DNA of 64,000 nt from VXYK01 sp965214565 (GCA_965214565.1 OZ243951.1:620001-684000); one strand, 5' to 3'. Shown: positions 8,741-17,346, counted from the first letter of the stretch. Numbers and translations: made by a program. Notes: a model not told the origin generated them from the letters alone.

Positions 8741-9064
8741 ATGAGTTCTGTGCAGAGAAAACCGAAGAAGTTGTTGACCGCAGAGCAGAAGTACGATTTG
8801 TGGGTGCGGATGCTCTCCGGTCAGCTCACTCAGGCTCAGGCGGCTGCGGAGGCTGGTGTGGACCGGTCGGTGATCACCCGGTTGCGGGCTGTGGCCCGCG
8901 ATGGGGCGGTCGCGGCTTTGGGTTCGTCCAAGCCGGGCCGGCGGCGTCATACCCAGGCCGAGGCGTCCGAGGCGGCGGCGTTGCGTGTCGAGGTGGAACG
9001 GCTGGGGCGTACTGTGGTCGAACAGGCTGTGGAGCTGGCGGTGCTGCACCGAAAAACGGGTTGA
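8741..9064 (+). CDS. IS3-type transposase OrfA (HTH DNA-binding subunit)
   Basis: A 107-residue protein. A helix-turn-helix occupies about residues 18-55 (LTAEQKYDLWVRML, then QAQAAAEAGVDRSVITRL). A leucine-rich helix near residues 83-102 would mediate multimerisation with OrfB. The start ATG 8741 follows GGAG at 8727-8730. It ends at TGA 9062-9064, immediately before orfB in the same frame, with an A-run (GAAAAACGGG) just upstream of the stop. The classical -1 frameshift layout of IS3 elements is therefore not present here; the two frames are separated only by an in-frame stop. Confidence 0.8.
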   Translation: MSSVQRKPKKLLTAEQKYDLWVRMLSGQLTQAQAAAEAGVDRSVITRLRAVARDGAVAALGSSKPGRRRHTQAEASEAAALRVEVERLGRTVVEQAVELAVLHRKTG

Positions 9065-9067
9065 GGT

Positions 9068-10124
9068 GTGAGCGGTCCTGTCCCCGCCCGCGTCGACGGG
9101 ACCGCCAAGACAGCGCTGCTGGGGTTGATCGACGACGCCACCTCGGCGGGGTGGACGCACAGCCGGGTCTGCACCGTGCTGGGCTTGGACCGCCGCCGGG
9201 CATGGCGCTGGGCCCAACGCCAAGCTGAGGGAACCCTCGATGATGCCCGCCCAGGGGGACGTCCGATCCACAGCCTGTTGGGGTGGGAACGCGACGAGAT
9301 CATACGTTTGTTCGACGAGTGGGGCGACGTTGACCGCTCTCATCGCAAACTCGCGCACCGCGGCTCCTACCTGGGCCGACGTGTGGGTGTCACCATCGAC
9401 TGTGGACCGCGTACTAGCAGGTAACGGCCTTGCACTGGCCGGCACGCCCCGCCCGGTCCGCACAGTCAAGACGCCGTGGCCGTCCTGGTGTGAATGGCGA
9501 CCCAACCAACTGTGGTGCTGGGACGGCACCCAGTTCCCCACCTGCGGAGCCGTCAAGCATGTCTACGCGATCGTTGATGTCGTGTCTCGCAAATGGATCG
9601 CTACGCATCTCACGGCTGCGCCGGACTCCGTCGCTGCTCGGGTCCTGTTTGCCAAAGCACTGTCCAGTGAAGGGCTCCTCACCGACGAGGCCGCTACCCG
9701 TCTTGATGACCCCCACGTCGAGTTGCCCAACAGCGAGATCCCGCTGCTGTTGGCGGTGTCAGACAACGGACCAGAAATGCGCTCAGGCGACACCGCCCGA
9801 TTCATGGCCCTCTGCTCAATCGCCCAACACTTCGGGCGCCGGTCCACACCAACAGACCAAGCCTGGATCGAGCCGCTGTTCAGCCACATCAAAAGCGAAC
9901 ACCCCCACCTCGAAACGCTCACCGATCCCGCCGATCTCACCCGAGAACTCGAACGCGTCCGCGGCCACTACAACCGTGTACGGCTCCACGAAGGCATCGG
10001 ATACGTCACCCCCAACGACGAACACACCGGCAAAGGCGACCAGATCCGCCAAGCACGCAGAGACGGACTCCACCAAGCCGACCAGCAACGACGCGCCCAC
10101 CACCGAAACCAACCACTAACATGA
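9068..10124 (+). pseudogene. IS3-type transposase OrfB (integrase core), frameshifted
   Basis: The first part (GTG 9068 to about 9379) and the second part (about 9381 to 10124) are in different frames. Homology-like continuity (GSYLGR then VWVSPSTVDRVL) is restored if one extra C near 9380 is skipped. The downstream part is a full rve integrase core with the DDE triad in WCWDGTQF, VSDNGPEM and AWIEPLFSHIK, and the terminal RLHEGIGYVTPNDEHTG block. OrfB normally cuts and joins transposon ends with OrfA. The shift is not at the usual orfA/orfB junction, so I read it as an inactivating mutation or a sequencing error rather than programmed frameshifting. Confidence 0.75.
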
Positions 10125-10158
10125 CAAACCAACCACCAACCCACACCCACCGATGCGA

Positions 10159-10198
10159 CTTGAAAAAACCCTCAACTTGTCGCGAAGAGTCAGATACA
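10159..10198 (-). repeat. Right terminal inverted repeat of the IS3-type element
   Basis: Reverse complement of the left arm with scattered mismatches; it ends in ...GTCAGATACA. The base run TGAAAAAACC is the counterpart of the T-run in the left arm. Confidence 0.8.
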
Positions 10199-10200
10199 CC

Positions 10201-10272
10201 TCACTACGACGAACCGCCCACGGCTTCACCAACCCCACCAACTACGCAGCCCGCGCACTGTTGATAACATGA
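10201..10272 (+). pseudogene. Second remnant of ISL3-type transposase C-terminus
   Basis: Twenty-three codons reading RRTAHGFTNPTNYAARALL and ending at TGA 10270-10272. They match the same C-terminal block as the scrap at 7287-7397 but in the opposite orientation and with different sequence. It starts three bases after the right end of the IS3-type element, which suggests that insertion or recombination removed the rest of this transposase. Confidence 0.45.
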
Positions 10273-10643
10273 CCCCCCAACCGAACCAGCAACCCAACAT
10301 CCCACGTTTACGCGCAGGGCCACAAGACTCTCCATCTCGAACCGGGGTTGTTGGGGTCCGGTCACACCGGCAACGCCGGGCACGGCACGTTGGGGCTGTA
10401 CCAAACGGACCAACGGGCTAAACGGCACCTCAGAGCACAACAAGCGTGTTGACATCGCGTCCCTTGCTCCTGACAACTATCGGAAGCAGGCCTGGCCGGT
10501 GCCCGGGCGGGGGCGGGGCCTCGTGTGTGTGTCATGGGTTCGCGCGGCTTACAGGCCCTGCGCTATAAAGAGTATGGGATTATTTTGTGTAGTGTCAGTG
10601 TTTCACAAGGTCACTGTCACAGGGGGTCAGTAGGTTGTGATCC
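10273..10643 (+). other. Intergenic region, possible promoter upstream of the HNH gene
   Basis: No supported gene; the minus-strand ORF across 10204-10476 has no recognisable domain. Close to the HNH gene the sequence turns AT-rich (10561-10590), includes TATAAA and an interrupted inverted repeat (CAGTG...CACTG, about 10598-10618), and may carry the promoter. A short GT run occurs near 10531-10539. Confidence 0.4.
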
Positions 10644-12104
10644 ATGAGTTTCCTTCCGGGATCGACGCTTCTTGAGCAGGGCACAGCCAGCGGTGGCGGC
10701 AGCGGTGGAGCTTTGCAGGTGCCGCGAGTCGATGAACCGAAACTGTCGGATCAGGCGCTGCGCTCGCATCTGAAGCTGTTGGGGCGTGCGGAGTCTCGGT
10801 TGGCGGCAATGAAGTCCCGGGCGTTGGCGGAGTTGAGCCGCCGTCACAGCAAAGGCGACGCGCAGCGTATGGTCCGCGGTGAGTTGCAGGCATCCAAGCG
10901 TGAAGCCAAACGCGACGTCGAAACCGCCGAGCGGCTGTCAGAATTGCCTGCGACCAGCGACGCACTCGAGTCAGGTGAGATTCCTGTGGGTCACGCCCGG
11001 CTGATAGCCCGAGCGTCTGGTGAGAGCCCGATAGATGAGGGCCTGCTTGTTGAGGCAGCCAACAGCGAGCCTTTCGATGAGTTCGCCCGGACTGTGAAAC
11101 GCCATCAACAAGACATCGCTGATGATGACGGGCAAGCGTTGTTGGATCGTCAACGCTCCAAGCGCAAAGCCCGCATCTTCGAATCAGCCGAGTCCGGCAT
11201 GTTCGTGCTGAGCGGCGAGTTCGACCAGATCACCGGAGCCCGTATCGCTACTGCGTTGACCGCCAAGGAACGACAACTGTGGCACCGCGAAAACCCTGAC
11301 AACCGGGCCACGCCACAGCAGCGGATGGCCGACGCGCTGGCCGAGTTGATCTGCGAACCCGCCAGCGGCAGGTCTGCAGGCACTGACCTGTTGGTGATCG
11401 CCGATTTCGATGTGCTCACACAACAACTCGAGAATCCCCGGTTGGCAGACGGGTCACCGATACCGATCGTTGAGCTGCACCGCCTGGCGCTCGAAGCGAA
11501 CTTGTTGCCGTCGATCTTTGACACCAAAACCCAAGACATGTGGCTCGGCCGGCGGATACGCACTGCTTCTGAAGCTCAACGCATCGCGTTGATCGCAAGA
11601 GACCAACACTGCATCGGCTGTGGCGCCAACCCGCTGTGGTGCCGAGCACACCACATCACCTGGTGGTCAAAGAACGGACCCACCAACCTCGACAACCTCG
11701 CGCTGGTGTGCGACGACTGCCACCACAAAATCCACGACCACGGCTGGCAAGTGTACAAACACCCCAACACCGGCAGATACAAACTCAGACCCCCCACCAA
11801 ACCGCCAGACGAACTGTCGGCAGTCTCACCAAGTGAACTCCCGACGCGCCCCCCAAACGAACCGACAACCACCCCACCAAATCAGTCAGCGACCCACCCC
11901 CCAAACGAACTGTCGGCAGACTCGCCAGGCGAACCAGCGACCCGCACCCCAAACGAACCGACAACCGGCCCACCAAATGAGACGGCGACCCGCCCGTCGA
12001 AGGACCCCTCGCATGGCACGCAAATGAAGCCCACGAACAACCTGTCGGGCAACGCAGAACATGGTGACCTCCACCGCTTCGAGCCAACTCCGCCGCCACC
12101 CTGA
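10644..12104 (+). CDS. DUF222 / HNH endonuclease-domain protein (13E12-type) with repetitive tail
   Basis: A 486-residue protein. Residues ~25-300 are the DUF222 helical region typical of actinobacterial 13E12-repeat proteins. At ~315-375 lies an HNH domain with complete Cys pairs and His (CIGCGANPLWCRAHHITWW, then CDDCHHKIHDHGW), expected to bind a metal ion and cut DNA. From ~385 on there is a Pro/Asn/Glu/Thr-rich tail containing a 32-residue unit repeated twice. Such proteins are often multicopy and have no settled role; nuclease activity tied to mobile DNA is an inference. The tail is longer and more regular than I expect for the family. It sits directly after the insertion-sequence cluster. 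The start is ATG 10644, with only a weak AGG upstream. Confidence 0.85.
   Translation: MSFLPGSTLLEQGTASGGGSGGALQVPRVDEPKLSDQALRSHLKLLGRAESRLAAMKSRALAELSRRHSKGDAQRMVRGELQASKREAKRDVETAERLSELPATSDALESGEIPVGHARLIARASGESPIDEGLLVEAANSEPFDEFARTVKRHQQDIADDDGQALLDRQRSKRKARIFESAESGMFVLSGEFDQITGARIATALTAKERQLWHRENPDNRATPQQRMADALAELICEPASGRSAGTDLLVIADFDVLTQQLENPRLADGSPIPIVELHRLALEANLLPSIFDTKTQDMWLGRRIRTASEAQRIALIARDQHCIGCGANPLWCRAHHITWWSKNGPTNLDNLALVCDDCHHKIHDHGWQVYKHPNTGRYKLRPPTKPPDELSAVSPSELPTRPPNEPTTTPPNQSATHPPNELSADSPGEPATRTPNEPTTGPPNETATRPSKDPSHGTQMKPTNNLSGNAEHGDLHRFEPTPPPP
11802..11993 (+). repeat. 96-bp tandem duplication in the HNH protein tail
   Basis: Unit 1 is 11802-11897 and unit 2 is 11898-11993, each 32 codons, opening PPDELSAVSP and PPNELSADSP and sharing the internal block PNEPTT. 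Both sit in frame within a disordered Pro-rich tail. Confidence 0.75.
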
Positions 12105-12431
12105 CATCTCAACAGCCTTGAACGGTGCCCTTCGGTTGGCTGTAGCGATGTCTCGAAAGCGGACGGATCGCGGTTGGAGCTAGGTCGGGGATGTCTCCGA
12201 GAACTGCCCTACGGGTGTTTCCCAATGTCGGACCGGCGCGAAGTTTCACCTGCCCCGCCCTGCGATCACGAACATCCACAGACCTGTCGTGCGTGCCCCA
12301 CCACGAGGTCTTTGCCAACGAGCGCTTCTCTCTAGGATCACAAGGGAGAGCGGCCGACAGTCCCGGTTGAGAGACGCGGGGTTGAGACGAATCTGCCTGA
12401 TGCCACAGCTCGATCCAGCTACCCTGCAAGG
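12105..12431 (+). other. Intergenic region with nothing recognised
   Basis: About 327 bases after the HNH gene. Frames on both strands are open for short distances but carry no family features or good ribosome sites. I saw no RNA gene. Confidence 0.45.
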
Positions 12432-12903
12432 GTGACATCGAACGGATACACCGACGCCGAATTGGCCGCGATAATGTCTGGGCTTGAATCTGTGCGCCAG
12501 GCAACCCCGGCTGCCGAGCGGCGTCTGGCCGAGCGACGGCGGGCACTGGACGCACCGTTCAACTTGCGGCCCACAAGCGGTTCCAAGCACTCCGATCTTG
12601 ATCTGCACCACATAGAACGCCAATATCTTCCCCAAGCAATAGCTGCCGACGTGCTGGAGCAGAATCAGCGCACCCTCGAAGAGCAGGTGCACTCGTTGCG
12701 TCTATTTTGGGAGGACGGACCCACTTGGGGGCTCTGTTGGCGTTCGACCGGGATCCTCAACAGTGTTGTCTGGAGCCTACGTTCAGCGTTTCGGACTCGG
12801 GATCCCGTTAGCCCAGCGGTCGTTGCGCGAGAACGGCAATCCCGACATCAGCTTCATGGTTGAACAGTCACGGATTCAGATCACAGTAGGGTCGGCAAGA
12901 TGA
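12432..12903 (+). pseudogene. Hypothetical ORF, probably frameshifted near 12710
   Basis: Frame one opens at GTG 12432 (after CAAGG) and reads a helical charged segment up to LEEQVHSLRLFW, then becomes atypical. A second frame reads plausibly from about 12712 (DPLGGSVGVRPGSSTVLSG, then YVQRFGLGIPLAQRSL) to TGA 12901-12903. Joining the two gives a coherent protein of roughly 155 residues, so a single-base indel near 12710 is likely. I recognise no domain. It lies at the right edge of the accessory island, where decay is expected. Confidence 0.35.
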
Positions 12904-12993
12904 CCACGGGTGGCATTCTTCTGGAGTCACACCATGTGGGCTTCCCCCTTTGGCCGGCAGAGTTGAGCGACATGCGAAGTAGTAGAAAGCGCC

Positions 12994-14244
12994 ATGTTTG
13001 ATTCGTTGCGATCGGTTCTGCGGTTCCGCAAGCTGGAGTTCAACGGTGCACAGCGGCGGCTCAACGCTTGCGCCAACGTCGCAGACCTTCGGCTGTTCGC
13101 GAAAAAACGACTTCCTGCCGGAGTCTTCGACTACATCGACGGAGGCGCCGAAGACGAAGCGGCCCTGGCGGCCAACACTGGCGCCTATCAAGCATTCGGC
13201 TTCTGTCCCCGAGTCTTGCGGGACGTATCCACGGTCGACCCGACAGCCACTCTGCTGGGACGCCCTACGCCGCTGCCGCTGGTGCTCGCCCCCACCGGAT
13301 TCACCCGCATCGCCGATCCGCAAGGTGAGATGGCAGTGGCACGAGCCGCGGCCCGCATGGGCATCCCCTGCACGCTCTCAACAATGGGCACCCGATCGAT
13401 CGAAGAGTTCGCCGCGGCCAGCGACAGCGTCGCCTGGGCAGGAGAGGGCGAGCGCCGTCTGTGGTTCCAGGTATACGTCTGGAAGGACCGGGAACTGCTC
13501 GCCGACATGATCGCCCGCTGCGCCGAGAACCGTTACGAGGCGCTGGTCGTGACCGTCGACGCGCCGATGCTGGGACGAAGGGAACGTGACGTGAGGCGCG
13601 GGATGGAACTCCCGCCGAAACTCGGGCTCGGCACCATAGTCGACGGGATGCTGCGGCCAGCGTGGACCTGGCAGTTCCTGCGCAACGAACCCATCGTCTT
13701 CGCCAACGTGACATCGAGCCGCAGGGGCGCCGACGAACCCGACGGTACCAGCGCAGTCGTGCTCTCAGAACACATGGCAAAACAGTTCGACCCGGCGCTG
13801 TCATGGGATGACATCGACTGGTTCCGCTCCAAATGGGACGGCAAGCTGATCGTGAAAGGCGTGCAGACCACAGCCGATGCCCTGCTGTGCGTCGAGCGCG
13901 GCGTGGACGCGGTGTGTCTGTCGAACCACGGCGGCCGCCAACTCGACGGAGCCCCGACACCGATCGACTTGGTGGCACCATGCCGAGACGCCGTCGGTGA
14001 CAGCATCGAGATAATCGCCGACGGCGGAGTGCGGCGAGGCTCAGACATCGTCAAAGCCCGCGTCCTCGGCGCGGACGCGGTCATGGCCGGGCGGCCCTAC
14101 CTCTACGCCCTCGGCGCCGCAGGCGAACTCGGCGTCGACTGGCTGCTCAACTTCTTCGACGACGGCGTGCGCCGTACCATGGCACTGTGCGGTGCAGTCT
14201 CCGTCGAAGAGCTGGGGCCGGACCTGGTCACAAGACTCAATTGA
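12994..14244 (+). CDS. FMN-dependent alpha-hydroxy-acid dehydrogenase/oxidase
   Basis: A 416-residue TIM-barrel flavoprotein of the L-lactate dehydrogenase / glycolate oxidase family, oxidising an (S)-2-hydroxy acid to the 2-oxo acid. Family marks are FDYIDGGAEDEAAL near the N-terminus, LAPTGFTRIADPQGE, the catalytic-base region LSNHGGRQLDGAPTPID around residue 309, and the phosphate-binding ADGGVRRGSDIVKA block. It is followed after 14 bases by an O-methyltransferase, so the two are probably co-transcribed. The true substrate is unknown. The family also includes MftD of mycofactocin maturation, but no other mycofactocin gene is nearby, so I do not call it that. Confidence 0.88.
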   Translation: MFDSLRSVLRFRKLEFNGAQRRLNACANVADLRLFAKKRLPAGVFDYIDGGAEDEAALAANTGAYQAFGFCPRVLRDVSTVDPTATLLGRPTPLPLVLAPTGFTRIADPQGEMAVARAAARMGIPCTLSTMGTRSIEEFAAASDSVAWAGEGERRLWFQVYVWKDRELLADMIARCAENRYEALVVTVDAPMLGRRERDVRRGMELPPKLGLGTIVDGMLRPAWTWQFLRNEPIVFANVTSSRRGADEPDGTSAVVLSEHMAKQFDPALSWDDIDWFRSKWDGKLIVKGVQTTADALLCVERGVDAVCLSNHGGRQLDGAPTPIDLVAPCRDAVGDSIEIIADGGVRRGSDIVKARVLGADAVMAGRPYLYALGAAGELGVDWLLNFFDDGVRRTMALCGAVSVEELGPDLVTRLN

Positions 14245-14258
14245 CAGAGGAGATTCGA

Positions 14259-14918
14259 GTGTCACGAAACAATTCCATGCCCGCAGACCTCGTCGCCTAC
14301 GCGGCGGCTCACTCGACCCGGCCCGACGAGGTCCAGCAGGCCCTGATAGCAGCCACCGACAAAAAGGCTGGGGGCTTCGCCGGAATGCAGATCGGAACCG
14401 ACCAGGGCGCGTTCATGACCCTGCTCACCACGGTTCTGCAAGTCGAGTTCGCGGTGGAGGTCGGAACCTTCACGGGATATTCGGCGCTTTGCATAGCCCG
14501 GGGCCTTGCGCCCGGCGGTCGCCTGCTGTGCTGTGATGTCAGCGAGGAGTGGACCAGCATCGGCCGCGAGCACTGGGAGATGGCCGGTGTATCAGACCGG
14601 ATCGATCTGCGGATCGCGCCGGCTATAGAGACCCTGGGATCCCTGCCGCCCGAGCCGAAGATCGACCTGGCGTTCATCGACGCCGACAAGACCGGCTACA
14701 TGTCGTATTACGAAGAAATCCTGCCGCGCCTGTCGTCACAGGGAGTCATCCTGGTTGACAACACACTCTGGCACGGAATGATCCTCGAGGACTCTGGAGC
14801 CCAGGACCCCGACACCGTGGCTCTGCGAGACTTCAACGACCACGTGGCCGCTGACGAACGGGTCGAGACCGTTCTGCTCACCATCGGCGACGGCGTAACG
14901 CTGATCCGTCGCCGCTGA
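14259..14918 (+). CDS. SAM-dependent O-methyltransferase (Methyltransf_3 / CCoAOMT type)
   Basis: A 219-residue protein with the class I fold: SAM loop VEVGTFTGYSAL, then CCDVSEEW, and the metal/acidic motif LAFIDADKTGYMSYYEEIL with VDNTLWHG, as in caffeoyl-CoA and catechol-type O-methyltransferases that use a divalent metal. The frame is open further upstream into the preceding gene, but GTG 14259 is chosen because GAGGAG lies at 14247-14252 and the preceding gene stops at 14244. It transfers a methyl group to a hydroxyl of an unidentified, probably phenolic or polyketide-like, acceptor. It converges on the DUF1214 gene 20 bases away. Confidence 0.88.
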   Translation: MSRNNSMPADLVAYAAAHSTRPDEVQQALIAATDKKAGGFAGMQIGTDQGAFMTLLTTVLQVEFAVEVGTFTGYSALCIARGLAPGGRLLCCDVSEEWTSIGREHWEMAGVSDRIDLRIAPAIETLGSLPPEPKIDLAFIDADKTGYMSYYEEILPRLSSQGVILVDNTLWHGMILEDSGAQDPDTVALRDFNDHVAADERVETVLLTIGDGVTLIRRR

Positions 14919-14937
14919 GAACCAGTCGGTTTGAGAG

Positions 14938-16044
14938 CTAGTCGAACGGGCGGATCACCGTGAGGGTGGGTTCGACATCTTCTGTCGCCTGGTTCCAGCG
15001 CAAACCGATGCATCCCCGCGGGTGGCCGTCGGTGCTCATCCAGTTGCCGAACCCGGGATCGGATGCCGACACAACGATCTTCACGGAGCCGTCCGGCTCG
15101 TAGCGTGCGGTGTGCTTGTTGACCGTCACCGGCAACCAGCGATAGTCGAGGCTCTCCATCCAGCGGTTGTCCACCTGAAAGTTCCAGTAGAAGCACTCGG
15201 GCGGGACGAACTCGATCAGCAGCGCCTCACCGTCGGCCAGGTCGTATGCACCGTGGTAGAAGATCTGGTTCGGGTCGCCCCACGCACCCTGGGCGGGACC
15301 GGCCTTGGTGTGCATCGAGTTGGGAACCTCCGCTATCAACTCGTCGGCCCAGTCGGTGAAGATCTCTGAGCAACCCGCCACGAACATCATCGCTCCCTGG
15401 AGCTGCTTGCCGAACTGCACCGGGCTCAACGGCTCCGGCAGCTCGTCATGGTCCATGCATTCGATGCGCAGGGTCGGCAGCACCTCAGTGCTGCGATCAA
15501 GGAAGAATTGGCGTATCGCCAGCATCCCAGGTTCCGGATCGGTCTTGACCCAGTTGTGGTCGTGAGGCGCCGGTCCCACAAAAAGCTCGAAGTTGCCGTT
15601 CTCATCGATCAGCAGATCACTGCCGTCGATGAATCCCATCACCCCGAGGCGGTCCTGAGCAGATCCGTAGTTCCCGGAGAAAGCACTGAAGGACAGGTAG
15701 TGGACGGTGCCCCGATTGCCCGAAACCTTGTAGTTGAGCCGTCCGTCGATCGAACACGACATGTAGGCCGCGTCCGGATTGTCTGAACCGATCTTGACCT
15801 GATCAGGCAGCGGCTTGATTATCGGGAATCGGATGTCGCCACCCTCCACGAAGCTGGCCAAACCGCCCCTGGTCAGACGGCTTAGGAACCGGAATCCCTC
15901 CGCTCTGTCGAGATCGGACTCGGAACGCTCGAGAATCATCTCGCCTGCGGTTTTCAGGGAATCACAGAACTCGTTCCAGGTCTTCCCCGAAACGACGTCG
16001 TCATGGAGTTCGCGGCTGGAATCGTCAATGTTGGCGTCACTCAT
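14938..16044 (-). CDS. DUF1214 domain protein (copy 1)
   Basis: A 368-residue protein. The C-terminal third matches the DUF1214 pattern: a Tyr/Trp-rich stretch (ECFYWNFQVDNRWMESLD), then KHTARYEPDGSVKIVVSASDPG, NWMSTDGHPRG and LRWN. The N-terminal part has AEGFRFLSRL and an NPDAAYMSCSIDG block. ATG 16044 is preferred to the TTG at 16050. There is no signal peptide, so it is probably cytoplasmic. A second protein of the same architecture is encoded at 27508-28704. DUF1214 proteins are often found with lipid or steroid metabolism genes, but the function is unestablished. Confidence 0.8.
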   Translation of the reverse strand: MSDANIDDSSRELHDDVVSGKTWNEFCDSLKTAGEMILERSESDLDRAEGFRFLSRLTRGGLASFVEGGDIRFPIIKPLPDQVKIGSDNPDAAYMSCSIDGRLNYKVSGNRGTVHYLSFSAFSGNYGSAQDRLGVMGFIDGSDLLIDENGNFELFVGPAPHDHNWVKTDPEPGMLAIRQFFLDRSTEVLPTLRIECMDHDELPEPLSPVQFGKQLQGAMMFVAGCSEIFTDWADELIAEVPNSMHTKAGPAQGAWGDPNQIFYHGAYDLADGEALLIEFVPPECFYWNFQVDNRWMESLDYRWLPVTVNKHTARYEPDGSVKIVVSASDPGFGNWMSTDGHPRGCIGLRWNQATEDVEPTLTVIRPFD

Positions 16045-16114
16045 GGCCAAACCCTAGAATGCGCAGAGTCGCCCCAACCAATCAAACGCACTGTGGAGCC
16101 GCGACATCGTTGGT

Positions 16115-17242
16115 CTAGCCGTCGTCCTGGGACTCAGAGTCAAGGCCGACCTGGGCCTTCTTCTCAGACGCCGGCTTCTCAGACTCCGGTTCGTCTGCTG
16201 ATTCGGCCTTGTGCGCCGCTTTGATCTGCTTGGCCTCATGACCCACGGCGTCCACATTCCGGTGCCAGACGGTCTGCTGCGGGAAGGGGATCTCTATCCC
16301 CGCTTCGTCGAACGCAACCTTGAGCCGCATACGGAGCTCTCTTTCGACGGCCCATTGTTTGGACGGTTCTGTCTTGACCACCAGCCGTAACGCCACTGCC
16401 GAAGCACCAAGTTCCTGGACACCCCAGACTTCCGGACGCTCCATCAACTCGTCGCCGCCCCATTCGGGGTCTCCCCACAACCCGTCGCCGACACGCTGGA
16501 TGACCTCGCGCGCCAGATCGAGGTCAGTGTCGTAGGCTACCTCCACATCCAACAGGGCCCGGGACCAGAGCTGACTCGAGTTCCCGACTCTGGAAATCGC
16601 GCCGTTGGGCACATGCCAGACGGTTCCCTTGACGTCGCGGATGGTCGTCGAGCGAAGAGACACCTTCTCGACGGTGCCCGAAGCGCTGCCGACGTCAACG
16701 ATGTCGCCCACGCCGTATTGATCTTCGATGAGCATGAACAGTCCCGACAGAAAGTCTTTGACGATTGACTGGGCCCCGAAACCCAGGGCCAGGCCACCGA
16801 TGCCGGCACCGGCAATCAAGGGGGCCAAGTCGATGTCTAGTTGGCCGAGGATCATGAACAGAGCCACCATCCAGACAGCCGCGACGCCGATGCTTCGCAG
16901 GACCAGCCCAATAGTCTCGGCGCGCGCCGAGGCACGCTTCAGTTCCTTCTCCTCCATCAACAACTTGCCCGGCCCGCGCTCACGAAGAGTCTGCATGCGG
17001 GGATCCGTCGGCGAGTTGGCGATGGCCTGGGCAAACTTCAGCACCGACTTCTGAAGCAGTTTCGAAGCGATCCATGCAAGAATCACGATCAGCAGGATTC
17101 GGATCGGCCGGTCGAGCAGCCAATCGGCGCCAGTTGCAAGGAGTTCGTTATCGGTCCACTCGTAGACCGTCTCGCAGATGTAGGAACCCTCAGCGCCGCA
17201 AGCATCGAGCAGGCCTTCTGTCTGTGCCAGCAAATTAGTCAT
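16115..17242 (-). CDS. MscS-family mechanosensitive channel
   Basis: A 375-residue membrane protein. Predicted helices lie at ~43-70, ~110-135 and a Gly/Ala-rich pore helix at ~139-160 (AGAGIGGLALGFGAQSIVKD), followed by the beta domain entry (FLSGLFMLIEDQYGVGD) and VPNGAISRVGN. These are classic MscS marks: the channel opens under membrane tension and releases solutes on osmotic downshift. The C-terminal ~45 residues are Lys/Glu/Ala-rich and likely disordered. It is divergent from the molybdate regulator and has about 100 bases of shared upstream sequence. Confidence 0.9.
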   Translation of the reverse strand: MTNLLAQTEGLLDACGAEGSYICETVYEWTDNELLATGADWLLDRPIRILLIVILAWIASKLLQKSVLKFAQAIANSPTDPRMQTLRERGPGKLLMEEKELKRASARAETIGLVLRSIGVAAVWMVALFMILGQLDIDLAPLIAGAGIGGLALGFGAQSIVKDFLSGLFMLIEDQYGVGDIVDVGSASGTVEKVSLRSTTIRDVKGTVWHVPNGAISRVGNSSQLWSRALLDVEVAYDTDLDLAREVIQRVGDGLWGDPEWGGDELMERPEVWGVQELGASAVALRLVVKTEPSKQWAVERELRMRLKVAFDEAGIEIPFPQQTVWHRNVDAVGHEAKQIKAAHKAESADEPESEKPASEKKAQVGLDSESQDDG

Positions 17243-17308
17243 GGACTGAGACTACGCGAGGTGCGCCCCTTTAGTGGATCTACCAGCAGAACACCCGTTG
17301 CAACTTGA

Positions 17309-17340
17309 TTCACGCAAATCATAGGTTTTGGATATGATTT
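17309..17340 (+). promoter_or_regulatory. Promoter overlapped by a perfect dyad: operator of the molybdate regulator operon
   Basis: AAATCATA (17316-17323) and TATGATTT (17333-17340) form an exact 8-bp inverted repeat with a 9-base centre. A promoter reading TTCACG (17309-17314), 18 bases, TATGAT (17333-17338) lies under it, so a bound dimer would block RNA polymerase. The -10 ends 8 bases before ATG 17347 and no ribosome site is present, suggesting a leaderless mRNA. Confidence 0.6.
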
Positions 17341-17346
17341 CCTTTC

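Larger units (their letters stand above)
8655..10198 (+). mobile_element. IS3-type insertion sequence, 1544 bp, with terminal inverted repeats
   Basis: Imperfect inverted repeats of about 40 bases bound the element: left 8655-8694 and right 10159-10198, with TG...CA termini. The outer ten bases are TGCATCTGAC versus TGTATCTGAC, and both arms share the inner block TTTTTTCAAG. Inside are an HTH orfA and an integrase-core orfB. I see no short direct duplication of flanking target bases. On the left the element abuts the IS110 coding end and on the right an ISL3 scrap, so it inserted into, or was rearranged within, a cluster of older elements. OrfB carries a frameshift, so the copy is probably inactive. 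Confidence 0.8.

Noticed and set aside
10204..10476. Minus-strand ORF of 90 codons between the IS3-type element and the HNH gene.
   Set aside because: No domain, no ribosome site, and it overlaps the transposase scrap.
12994..14244. Considered mftD (mycofactocin maturation) for the FMN enzyme.
   Set aside because: No mftA, B, C, E or F nearby; the family is broad.
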